Shown here in pieces: positions 7,294-15,006 of a DNA stretch of 17,391 nucleotides. The first letter of the stretch is position 1, and each line of letters opens with the position of its first letter. Below the pieces are notes generated by a model that did no database searches, had not been told where the DNA came from, and worked only from the letters and a program-made list of their open reading frames with translations. Source of the stretch: Candidatus Gastranaerophilales bacterium (GTDB lineage Bacteria > Cyanobacteriota > Vampirovibrionia > Gastranaerophilales > Gastranaerophilaceae); contig CALUTA010000017.1 in the NCBI GenBank assembly GCA_944323585.1, forward strand, positions 1 through 17,391, in the 5' to 3' direction. Position numbers and translations under genes: made by a program.

Positions 7294-8142
7294 ATGTTTA
7301 AACTTTTTAAAGAAGCGTTTAAAACAGCAAATGATTGTATAATACTTGCAATACCGCTGGTATTATTTATGTGGATTTTGTCGTTTTACTTCGGGTTTTC
7401 AAATTCTGTTGTGAACTCGCCGGCAGAATTTCTTCTTGCATTAATAACCGTATTATTTATGACTGGGGCTTTTTTATCCGGATGGTTTTATGCGGTAAAA
7501 AAGTCTATTGAAATTTCACGTAAAGTGTTTGTGCTGGATGCTGACAGAGCAAAGGCAACAATGAATCTTTTTAAAAATATTCCATATGGTATCGGTCAGT
7601 ATTTTTTGGCATTTGTGTTGATGTTGCTTGCTTTTTTGTTGATTGTTGCTATTGCTGCAATGGTTGTATATTTGATTGGAGATATGTATATTGGAAATGT
7701 GTTTACTCCTGAACAGCTCAGTTCCGCATTATCTTCAACTCAGGATATGAAAACGTTTATTGATTCTCTTGATAATGAACAGCTAATAAAACTTAATTTG
7801 TGGAATCTGTTAATTATGGGAACTACAACTGTTTTGTCTTTTATGTTGATGTTATGGATTCCGGAGATTATTTATAAAACAATAAATCCGTTATTAGCCC
7901 TTTTCAGAGCTGCAAAAAAAAGTTTGGTGAAGTTTAAAACGACATTGATATTATTTATTTATATATCAGTTTTGAATTTAATAATGTCATTTATAGGAAC
8001 ATTTACTCTTATTAATCCTTTGCTTTATGTTTTAATAATGGTGATTTATTTTTATTTTATTATTTACGTAGTAATTTTAGTATTTTTATATTACGAAAAG
8101 GAATTTTGCGGAGCAGAAGAGGGTGGAGAAACAAAAGCCTAG
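7294..8142 (+). CDS. Unrecognised membrane protein with six predicted helices
   Basis: I do not recognise this 282-residue protein. Hydrophobic segments are visible at about 15-33, 46-66, 102-128, 169-190, 216-237 and 243-266. A polar loop at 130-168 is rich in Ser, Gln and Asp. Basic stretches (KKSIEISRK at 69-77, RAAKKSLVKFK at 205-215) suggest cytoplasmic loops. The tail EEGGETKA is acidic. The architecture is symmetric, two sets of three helices, but no catalytic or transport motif can be seen. It starts 45 bases after the DUF2229 gene, with GAGG 13 bases before the ATG (rather far). Its 3' end overlaps the GTG start of miaA by 20 bases, so translation is probably coupled. Confidence 0.8.
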   Translation: MFKLFKEAFKTANDCIILAIPLVLFMWILSFYFGFSNSVVNSPAEFLLALITVLFMTGAFLSGWFYAVKKSIEISRKVFVLDADRAKATMNLFKNIPYGIGQYFLAFVLMLLAFLLIVAIAAMVVYLIGDMYIGNVFTPEQLSSALSSTQDMKTFIDSLDNEQLIKLNLWNLLIMGTTTVLSFMLMLWIPEIIYKTINPLLALFRAAKKSLVKFKTTLILFIYISVLNLIMSFIGTFTLINPLLYVLIMVIYFYFIIYVVILVFLYYEKEFCGAEEGGETKA

Positions 8143-8992
8143 AGTAATAGCAGTTGTGGGGCCGACGGCTTCGGGCAAAACTGATTATGCGCTTGCCCTT
8201 GCAGAAAAAATATCGGGAGAAATTGTTTCAGCTGATTCAAGGTTGATATATAAGGGGTTTGATATCGGAACAGCAAAGCCGACAATTGAAGAGCGAAAAT
8301 CAATTCCGCATTATATGATAGATATTGTGGAACCTGAGGTTGACTATTCGGCAGGACTTTATGCTGATGAGGCCGCCGGAGTGATTGATAATATTATTGA
8401 GAGAGGCAGAGTTCCGGTTGTGGTTGGAGGGACCGGCCTTTATTTCAGGCTGCTGCTTGAAAATTATGATGTACCTAAAGTTGAGCCTGATTACGAATTA
8501 AGAACTAAATTGATGGAATATCCGGCGGAAGAACTTTACAGTAAATTACGCTCTAAAGATCCCAAAAGAGCCGAAGAGATTGACCCGAATGACAAGAAAA
8601 AAATAATCAGGGCTTTAGAGTTGTCAGAACATCTTGAAAAACCGCTTTCAGAGTACAAAAAAGAGCCTTTGTATGATGTGGAATGGATAGGTCTTAATTT
8701 TGAACGCAGCATTTTGTATGAAAGAATTAACAGACGTGTTGATTTGATGGTAGAAATCGGCCTTATTGATGAAACAAAGTCGCTTTTGGCAAAACACGGG
8801 CGAATTAAAAATCTTGTCTGTACCATTGGTTATCAGGAAATGATTGCATATCTGGACGGAATTTTAACTTTAGAAGAAGCTAAAGATAAGTTAAAGCAAA
8901 ACACAAGAAATTATGCTAAGCGTCAGCTTACGTGGTTTCGAAAGAATAAGGCTGTAAAATGGAATATTGAGCCGGTCAAACTTAAAAAGTGA
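8123..8992 (+). CDS. miaA: tRNA dimethylallyltransferase
   Basis: MiaA transfers a dimethylallyl group to N6 of A37 in tRNAs reading UNN codons, which improves codon-anticodon pairing. The 289-residue protein (slightly shorter than the usual 300-316) has the P-loop GPTASGKT (13-20) and DSRLIYKGFDIGTAKP (from residue 38), which holds the catalytic aspartate. It also has GGTGLYFRLL, and near the C-terminus YAKRQLTWFRKN, which grips the tRNA. The start is GTG 8123, inside the end of the membrane-protein gene, with GGAG (8110-8113) nine bases before it. A promoter candidate for the next gene lies just downstream, and no terminator is seen. Confidence 0.96.
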   Translation: MEKQKPRVIAVVGPTASGKTDYALALAEKISGEIVSADSRLIYKGFDIGTAKPTIEERKSIPHYMIDIVEPEVDYSAGLYADEAAGVIDNIIERGRVPVVVGGTGLYFRLLLENYDVPKVEPDYELRTKLMEYPAEELYSKLRSKDPKRAEEIDPNDKKKIIRALELSEHLEKPLSEYKKEPLYDVEWIGLNFERSILYERINRRVDLMVEIGLIDETKSLLAKHGRIKNLVCTIGYQEMIAYLDGILTLEEAKDKLKQNTRNYAKRQLTWFRKNKAVKWNIEPVKLKK

Positions 8993-9012
8993 TAAAATTT
9001 TATTTATGATAA

Positions 9013-9018
9013 TATAAT
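9013..9018 (+). promoter_or_regulatory. Possible -10 element upstream of the AsmA-like gene
   Basis: A perfect TATAAT (9013-9018) lies in the 67-base gap after miaA, 41 bases before the ATG at 9060. No convincing -35 is found 16-18 bases upstream (2 of 6 matches) and there is no extended TGn, so in such AT-rich DNA it may be chance. Confidence 0.3.
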
Positions 9019-9059
9019 ATTAAGGGATATGACCTTGATAAAATTTAGAGAGGGATAAT

Positions 9060-12000
9060 ATGAGTAAAAAAGGTTTAAAAATAGCTGGAATTAGTCTTTT
9101 AGGAATTTTGGCCGTTTTATATGTTATATTTCTTGCTGCCCCGTTGCTGGTGAATATTTACTTAAAATCTCATAATGCGGATATCGTAAAAATGATAGAA
9201 GACGCAAGCGGGTTTAAGGTTGTATTGAGTGAAATAAAACTGGTAACGACTCCAAAACTCACTGCCGGTATAAAATTAGGTCATACTGAAGTTGCTCTGT
9301 CAGGGCAGGAAAATATATTTTCGGCAGACGGATTTGATATCAGATTATCTCTTTTGCCTCTCATAATAAAAAGAATAGAACTTGATAAAATTTCTGCTAA
9401 AAATGCTAAAATATTCCTGGCGGTTAAAAAAGACGGTCATTTTGTAATAGAAGACAGTTTAAAAAATATGCCGTCGGACACCACTGATACTCAGCAGAAT
9501 TCTTCTGTCAGCCTTCCATTCGGATTAAAACTCTCAAACAGACTTCCTAATATATATTTGGCAAATACAAATATTGAATTTTATGATCAGGAAAAAGCAA
9601 AAAGATATTACCTTGAAGCACAAAAGTTTAATTTAACTGATTTTGTATTTAATAAAAAAGTAAAAATTGTTTCAAACGGTGCGGTTTATCTGGATGAAAC
9701 AAAGCATTTTTCTTATGATATAAAAATTAAAAACCATATTATGCCTGATTGTGAGTTGAATGATCTGGTATTTTCTTCTCCGCTCGAAACAAGCGAAGAG
9801 CAAGTAAGCAGTGTTCCGGCAGCAAAAAGTTCAGTTCCTGCTCCTGTAATAAATGTGATTGATATATTTGAAGCAATTCATACAAATCAGCTTGCGGCTG
9901 ATTTGAAAGCGGATGTCGAAACTTACGGTTCTATAGAAGATTTTCATTATTACGGATACATCAATGTTGACGGAATTACAATTGCAGTTGACGGCAAAAC
10001 TCTTCCAAAAGGTGTTGTTAATGTTGAATTGAATCATAACAAAGCAAAAATTTCGGCATCCCTGCATCCGGCTTCAAATGAAAGTTTAACTTTTCTAAGT
10101 GATATAAAAACAGGTAAAAACTTTCAGTTTTCTGCTCATGTTGTTTCAAATGCCGGCATAAATAACATAATTAATTTGTTTGATAGTGTGGCAAAATCAT
10201 TTGGTATTGATGATCTGGATTCTTTGTCAGGTACTGGAAATATAGATGCTGATTTTTCTGTAACCGGAGATAAAAAGAAAATTACATCTTCCGGATATTT
10301 TAAAATACCATCAGGATCTCTAAATTACAAAGCATTTAATGTGTTAATTGACAAAATTAAAGCGGATATAGATTTTTCAGATAACAACGTAAATATTAAA
10401 GACATTTCATTTTCAGTGTTTAATCAGCCATTAAAGATGTATGGAACGATAACAAACAAAGCAGAAACAGATTTGCACCTGACTGCAGATAAACTTTTAA
10501 TCAAAGCACTTGTAGCTGCGGCAGGACAAGTATCTTTGTTGAAAGAAAATGTTTTTAATTCTGGTACTTTGTCTATGGAAGCTATTTTACAGGGGAAATT
10601 ATCAGCCCCTGTTCCGTCTGTCAGTCTTAGTGTTGATAATCTTAACATCAAAAATATACCGTCAAATATGACACTGAAACTCAAGAGAGCTTTATTTGAT
10701 ATAACTACTGATGATAATGCCTATGAAGGGCTGTTGAATATAGAAACGGCTGATATTGTATCTCCGTTTGCGACTGTAAAAGCTCCACGAGCTGAAGTTA
10801 CAATTAACGAAAAAGATATAAATATTGACAGCGCCTATATTCTGGTTGACAATTCAAGAATAGATATTTCAGGATCAGTAAAGGATTATGCGGATCCTGA
10901 GGATGTAAGTATAAATATCAATGCAAACGGCAGTCTTGTCGGATCAGACTTGCTGAGTTTTATACCTGCAGATTTCAGAACCGGCATGAGCGCTAAAGGC
11001 AAACTTCCGCTGAAGGTTTCTGTTACAGGTAATTTTAAACAACAATTGATTAATGCCAATCTTGATATTTCGCCAAATAATTATGTTTCAATTCTTGATA
11101 TTGATTTGTTGAAAAATAAATCTACGGTTATTAAATCAAGTTTAAAAATAGCGGATGATTCTTTGAAAATTTACGATACGGGTCTTTCTGCCGGCGGTGT
11201 CAATGTTGCAACAGTTGACGGGGCAATAAATAATCTTTCCAGAACTCAGAATATGTCAATAAATTTGGCCGTTCCGTCTTATGTTTCAATGCCTGTACCA
11301 ATGATGGGTAAAAATTCTGAAATTAAACTAACCGGAAATCTTCATGTCGGCGGTACACCTTTGAATCCGACATTGAAAGGAAAAGCTTCAATTCCTTTGA
11401 TTGATCTGCCGGATATGGCGGTTAAATTGGAAAATCTGGATGTGAATTTAAACGGGCCTCTTGCAAAAGGTAAAGGCACTTTAAGTAAAATTACTTCCGG
11501 CGGAATTGTTGCAGAAAATCTGGCATCGGATTTCACTTTTAATCCGAATAACGGAGTATTTTATTTAAACAATATTAAAGGAACGGCTTTCAAAGGCGAT
11601 TTGACCGGAGATGTTTCTTATAATGTATTGAACGGTAAAATAGGAGTTAATCTTAAAGGTTTGGGACTTGATGCCGTGTCAGCCATAAACGGTGCTGCAG
11701 GTATAAAAAATGCACTCACCGGAACTCTTGATTTTTCAGCTAATGTTACAACTTCAGGTGTAACTGATGTCGATATGATTAAAAATCTTAAAGGAAATGT
11801 TTCGTTTGATATCAAAAACGGTGCTTTTGCCGGCATTGGACGTATTGAAAGCCTGCTTTCAGCAAATAATATTATGTCAAATGTTATTCTTAAAGCTGCT
11901 GTTGCGGCTCTTTCTTCTCTTCCTGTAATCAAAGAAAGTGCAAATTTTGACTATCTTAAAGGCGCAATGACTTTTAACGGCGGCTGGGCAAATATTTCTT

Positions 12001-12683
12001 CAATTACCTCAAGCGGTGCTAATGTTGCATATTATATAACAGGTAAATATAACATTCTGAACGGGTCTGCCAATGTTACGATTTTGGGTCGCCTGAGCGC
12101 AGATGTTGTTGCGGTTCTCGGACCTCTCGGAGAGCTTTCTGTTGACAAACTGACTTCATATATCCCGAAATTCGGTGCGCTGACAGCAAATATTATTAAA
12201 ACAGTAACAGCAAACCCTGCCAATGAAAAGACAGAAAATATACCTCAGTTATCCGGCGGAGATGAGGTTTATAAGGATTTTAAAGTTGAATTCAACGGCG
12301 GTGTGGAGAGTTCAAGTTCGGTTAAGTCTTTCAAGTGGCTGAATAATCCTGATATGTCCGCAATTGAAACAACAAGCCTTAAGGAACAGGTTCAAACAAG
12401 TGCAGAGAATGTAAAACAAAATATAAAAAATAATGTTGATGCTATTAAAAATCTAAAAGAGCAAACAGCATCCGATTTGAAAACTACGGCTTCTGATATA
12501 AAAGAGCAGTCTGCAGCTGCTAAAGAAAATATTAAAAATCAGGTGCAGAACGTAAAAGACAGTGTCGATGAGATTATGAACTTGTTCAAAAAACCGTCAA
12601 CTTCTTCTCCTGCAACGGACGCAGGAACTGCGGCTCCTGAAGCACAGCCTGCGTCAACAACACCTGTACCTTCTGCGCAGTAA
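9060..12683 (+). CDS. Large AsmA-like/DUF748-type envelope protein
   Basis: This 1207-residue protein has an N-terminal membrane anchor (about residues 6-30) and an AsmA-type first domain (SGFKVVLSEIKL onward). About 1000 residues of repetitive short beta-strand sequence follow (patterns such as hxIxGxh, NVxLNGPL, LTGNLHVGGTPLNPTLKGKA). That fits the beta-taco/bridge fold of AsmA, YhdP and TamB relatives, which link inner and outer membranes and are implicated in phospholipid transport or outer-membrane homeostasis in diderms. The GxLxF-type block at about 880-1030 (KNLKGNVSFDIKNGAFAGIG) resembles the conserved AsmA C-terminal domain. Unusually, residues 1107-1172 form six 11-residue helical repeats, followed by a Pro/Ala/Ser/Thr-rich end (1178-1207). 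The start is clear, with GAGAGGG five bases before the ATG. The stop is three bases from the convergent repeat-protein gene. Confidence 0.85.
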   Translation: MSKKGLKIAGISLLGILAVLYVIFLAAPLLVNIYLKSHNADIVKMIEDASGFKVVLSEIKLVTTPKLTAGIKLGHTEVALSGQENIFSADGFDIRLSLLPLIIKRIELDKISAKNAKIFLAVKKDGHFVIEDSLKNMPSDTTDTQQNSSVSLPFGLKLSNRLPNIYLANTNIEFYDQEKAKRYYLEAQKFNLTDFVFNKKVKIVSNGAVYLDETKHFSYDIKIKNHIMPDCELNDLVFSSPLETSEEQVSSVPAAKSSVPAPVINVIDIFEAIHTNQLAADLKADVETYGSIEDFHYYGYINVDGITIAVDGKTLPKGVVNVELNHNKAKISASLHPASNESLTFLSDIKTGKNFQFSAHVVSNAGINNIINLFDSVAKSFGIDDLDSLSGTGNIDADFSVTGDKKKITSSGYFKIPSGSLNYKAFNVLIDKIKADIDFSDNNVNIKDISFSVFNQPLKMYGTITNKAETDLHLTADKLLIKALVAAAGQVSLLKENVFNSGTLSMEAILQGKLSAPVPSVSLSVDNLNIKNIPSNMTLKLKRALFDITTDDNAYEGLLNIETADIVSPFATVKAPRAEVTINEKDINIDSAYILVDNSRIDISGSVKDYADPEDVSININANGSLVGSDLLSFIPADFRTGMSAKGKLPLKVSVTGNFKQQLINANLDISPNNYVSILDIDLLKNKSTVIKSSLKIADDSLKIYDTGLSAGGVNVATVDGAINNLSRTQNMSINLAVPSYVSMPVPMMGKNSEIKLTGNLHVGGTPLNPTLKGKASIPLIDLPDMAVKLENLDVNLNGPLAKGKGTLSKITSGGIVAENLASDFTFNPNNGVFYLNNIKGTAFKGDLTGDVSYNVLNGKIGVNLKGLGLDAVSAINGAAGIKNALTGTLDFSANVTTSGVTDVDMIKNLKGNVSFDIKNGAFAGIGRIESLLSANNIMSNVILKAAVAALSSLPVIKESANFDYLKGAMTFNGGWANISSITSSGANVAYYITGKYNILNGSANVTILGRLSADVVAVLGPLGELSVDKLTSYIPKFGALTANIIKTVTANPANEKTENIPQLSGGDEVYKDFKVEFNGGVESSSSVKSFKWLNNPDMSAIETTSLKEQVQTSAENVKQNIKNNVDAIKNLKEQTASDLKTTASDIKEQSAAAKENIKNQVQNVKDSVDEIMNLFKKPSTSSPATDAGTAAPEAQPASTTPVPSAQ
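12378..12575 (+). repeat. Six 11-residue amphipathic repeats in the AsmA-like tail
   Basis: Residues 1107-1172 split without gaps into six 11-mers: LKEQVQTSAEN, VKQNIKNNVDA, IKNLKEQTASD, LKTTASDIKEQ, SAAAKENIKNQ and VQNVKDSVDEI. The first position is L, V, I, L, S, V, and the second is usually K. Eleven-residue periodicity is typical of long lipid-facing or coiled helices (apolipoprotein, LEA and synuclein-like). The DNA itself is not closely repeated, so the pattern is at protein level and probably old. Confidence 0.7.
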
Positions 12684-12686
12684 GAA

Positions 12687-13652
12687 TTATAAAATGCAAG
12701 CAAGCACCATCAAAAGCAGTGTGCCTATTTGAACGGCGGTTGTCAGGTTTTGAGAAAATCTGTTGCTGTCATATTTGGCTGCTGTTTTTTGGGCTTTATA
12801 TGCACTGGAAATTCTGTTCATACGTGTTTCATTGTCATCTGTTGAAAAATTCGTGCCGAACATAGCGCTTTCAAGTCTTGAAAGACGATTTTCCGTTGAA
12901 TCGTTTTTGAATGTCTGATTAAGAATCTTTTTTTCGACAGTGCTTAGATTGTATTGTTTGCCGGTGTATGAGCCTGATGTTGAGTTTGCCGTTTCAAATT
13001 TTTCTTCCATAGCCCTTTGTCTTGCATTGAAGTTTTCATAGTCAAAACCGTCATATGTCTGGTATTTGTTCAGATGGTAATCTGCCCCAAGAGGCGGAAC
13101 ATAATCGTCATAAAATTCGTTTGAAGATTGCGCAATTTGATTCTCCATAAGGGATTTTGGTTTAATTTCAGCTTTCAGCCGGTCAGTTCGTGTTGCAAGG
13201 TCGTCATTTGCGTATTCTTTGCCAAATGTTTCCATTTCAAGTTTTGAAAGCCGCTTTTTTATGTCTTCTTTTGGTGTTGATTTATTGAATACAATTTCTT
13301 CAAGCTCATCCACCGCAGGGTAAGTTACATTTGCCGCTGCAACGGGTTCTTTTTCCAGCGTAAATTCATCTTCTGCAAAAGTGTCTTCTTTTGGTTCAAT
13401 TTGCTGCCCGATTAAGTCTGTTGCCATATCTTTTTTCAGACGTGCTACTCTTTCCGCAGCGGACTTTGTTGACACTGTGCCGTAGACGCTTTTTTCAAGT
13501 CTGTCGAGTCTTGAGGATTCACTTTCAGTATTATAGGTGAAGCCGTAGAGTGAATTTTCAAGTTTGTCTATAACCTGATTGTTATTTGCTGCTAACACAG
13601 GGCTTACGGCAAGAAAAGATATTAAACCGATTGTAAGAATTTGTTTTTTCAT
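12687..13652 (-). CDS. Exported repeat protein with C-terminal anchor, family not recognised
   Basis: This 321-residue protein starts with a signal peptide (MKKQILTIGLISFLAVSPVLA, likely cut near residue 21). It has three pairs of a 21-residue motif, at residues 31-71, 117-158 and 239-280. The consensus is L-E-x-x-h-[FY]-[GN]-x10-R-[LM]-x-[RK], where h is hydrophobic (e.g. LEKSVYG, LEMETFG, LESAMFG, each followed by R-x-x-R). Between the pairs are acidic and Tyr/Asn-rich linkers. The last 20 residues (about 301-321, VQIGTLLLMVLACIL) form a hydrophobic segment that could anchor the protein in a membrane. There is no catalytic motif; repeats joined by linkers suggest a structural or binding role in the envelope. 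AAGGAG sits seven bases before the ATG. It is convergent with the AsmA-like gene (gap three bases). I cannot name the family. Confidence 0.83.
   Translation of the reverse strand: MKKQILTIGLISFLAVSPVLAANNNQVIDKLENSLYGFTYNTESESSRLDRLEKSVYGTVSTKSAAERVARLKKDMATDLIGQQIEPKEDTFAEDEFTLEKEPVAAANVTYPAVDELEEIVFNKSTPKEDIKKRLSKLEMETFGKEYANDDLATRTDRLKAEIKPKSLMENQIAQSSNEFYDDYVPPLGADYHLNKYQTYDGFDYENFNARQRAMEEKFETANSTSGSYTGKQYNLSTVEKKILNQTFKNDSTENRLSRLESAMFGTNFSTDDNETRMNRISSAYKAQKTAAKYDSNRFSQNLTTAVQIGTLLLMVLACIL
12813..13562 (-). repeat. Three paired 21-residue repeats (six half-repeats) in the exported protein
   Basis: On the minus strand the pairs are coded by 13562-13440, 13304-13179 and 12938-12813. Half-repeats begin at residues 31, 52, 117, 138, 239 and 260. 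Each is 21 residues long except the second, which is 20. The aligned positions are L-E at 1-2, an aromatic residue or leucine at 6, G or N at 7, and usually R at 18 and 21. Confidence 0.75.
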
Positions 13653-13754
13653 ATTGCAACTCCTTAAATGCAGAATAAGGTTTTGCGTTATTTAAAACTA
13701 TTCTACGGAGCTGCGATTTTGCAAAGTCCTAAAATCAGCATAAAATTCTAAGCA

Positions 13755-13788
13755 AAAAGCAGTATGATTTTTATTTCATACTGCTTTT
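13755..13788 (-). terminator. Intrinsic terminator of the nifU-nifS operon
   Basis: Two perfectly complementary 13-base arms, AAAAGCAGTATGA (13755-13767) and TCATACTGCTTTT (13776-13788), enclose an 8-base loop. On the minus strand the stem runs into a run of five T. It lies 24 bases after the nifS stop and before the promoter region of the repeat-protein gene. The rest of the 160-base gap (13653-13812) shows no clear promoter. Confidence 0.8.
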
Positions 13789-13812
13789 GTCCTAGACATT
13801 AGTTTAACTTTC

Positions 13813-15006
13813 TTAGCCCTTCAATCTTTTGAGATGGGTAAGTTCCTCCTGATAAGGCGAAAGTTTTGTAATTTTTTCGATAATTCCGGGCAGAACTTCA
13901 AGAACATAATCGATTTCTTTTTCTGTTGTGTATCTTGAAAGCGACCACCTGATACTTCCGTGAATTGAAGTGAACGGAACATTCATGGCCCTTAAGACGT
14001 GGCTGGGTTCAAGGGAACCTGATGTGCATGCGCTTCCTGAACTTGCGCATATCCCAAGGTCGCTCAAATGGAGCAGAATAAGTTCTCCTTCAATGTATTC
14101 AAAGCCAATGTTTGTAGTGTTCGGGACTCTGTTTGCTACTCCCGTGTTGAGGCGGGAATTGAAGATTGATTTAATTATTCCTGTTTCGAGTTTATCTCTT
14201 AACCTTTTAACTTCGGTCATTTCGTAGTTAAGACTGTCTGTTGCAAGTTCTGCGGCTTTTGCAAGCCCTACAATATAAGGAACGTTTTCAGTCCCCGCAC
14301 GTTTGCCTCTTTCCTGATGCCCGCCGATAATCAGCGGAGTTATCAGGGTTTTGGAATTTACGTAAAGGGCGCCGACACCTTTCGGGGCGTGGAATTTGTG
14401 TCCTGAAATACCTAGAAGATCAATTCCGGCCGCCTGAACATCTATAGGAATTTTGCCTGCAACCTGAACTGCGTCAACAAAGAATTTCGTTTCTTTGTTT
14501 TTGGATTTGATTATTTCCGAAATCTTTTCTATCGGAAATATAACACCTGTTTCGTTGTTTGCATACATAACTGACACAAGTGCGGTGTCGTAATTTATTG
14601 CTTCTTCCAGTTGTGCAAGATCAAGTTCTCCGTTTGCGTTCACTCCGATATAGTCAACTTTGTAGCCTTCTTTTTCTAGTGTCTGATAAAGGTTCAAAAC
14701 ACAGGGGTGTTCAACTTTTGTTGTTATGATGTGGCGTTTGTTCTTGTTCATGTTTAAGACGCCGCGGATTGCTGTGTTTGCGCTTTCAGAACCGCATGAG
14801 GTGAAGATGATTTCTTTTTCGCTTTCTGCATTTAGAAAATCTTTAATCACTCCTCTGGCATCTCTTACAGCATGGTTTGATTTTTTTGCAAATTCATAAA
14901 TGCTGGAAGGGTTTGCGTATTCTTCCTTGAAATAAGGCATCATTGCCTCAAGAACTTCCGGAGCAACTTTTGTTGTTGCGTTGTTGTCTAAATATATAAG
15001 GTTCAT
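13813..15006 (-). CDS. nifS: Cysteine desulfurase, NifS/IscS class
   Basis: This PLP enzyme removes sulfur from cysteine, giving alanine and an enzyme-bound persulfide that is passed to a scaffold protein for Fe-S cluster building. The 397 residues fit the group I (NifS/IscS) length. Landmarks are YLDNNATT (5-12), TSCGSESAN (69-77), the PLP lysine K204 in SGHKFHAPKG, and the catalytic C327 in ASSGSACTSGS on a long flexible loop. The C-terminus lacks the extended tail of E. coli IscS. The ATG overlaps the TAA of nifU by one base (TAATG), with GAGGTGG just before it, so the pair is tightly coupled. A strong terminator follows. The symbol reflects the NifU partner, not nitrogen fixation. Confidence 0.95.
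   Translation of the reverse strand: MNLIYLDNNATTKVAPEVLEAMMPYFKEEYANPSSIYEFAKKSNHAVRDARGVIKDFLNAESEKEIIFTSCGSESANTAIRGVLNMNKNKRHIITTKVEHPCVLNLYQTLEKEGYKVDYIGVNANGELDLAQLEEAINYDTALVSVMYANNETGVIFPIEKISEIIKSKNKETKFFVDAVQVAGKIPIDVQAAGIDLLGISGHKFHAPKGVGALYVNSKTLITPLIIGGHQERGKRAGTENVPYIVGLAKAAELATDSLNYEMTEVKRLRDKLETGIIKSIFNSRLNTGVANRVPNTTNIGFEYIEGELILLHLSDLGICASSGSACTSGSLEPSHVLRAMNVPFTSIHGSIRWSLSRYTTEKEIDYVLEVLPGIIEKITKLSPYQEELTHLKRLKG

Noticed and set aside
12608..12626. Inverted repeat TCCTGC/GCAGGA near the AsmA-like stop as a terminator
   Set aside because: The stem is only six bases with no following T-run on either strand; it is explained by the low-complexity coding sequence.
4005..12683. 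A single operon from the sigma factor to the AsmA-like gene
   Set aside because: The first five genes are closely packed, but the 67-base gap before the AsmA-like gene has a strong own ribosome site and a TATAAT, so joint transcription is possible but not shown.
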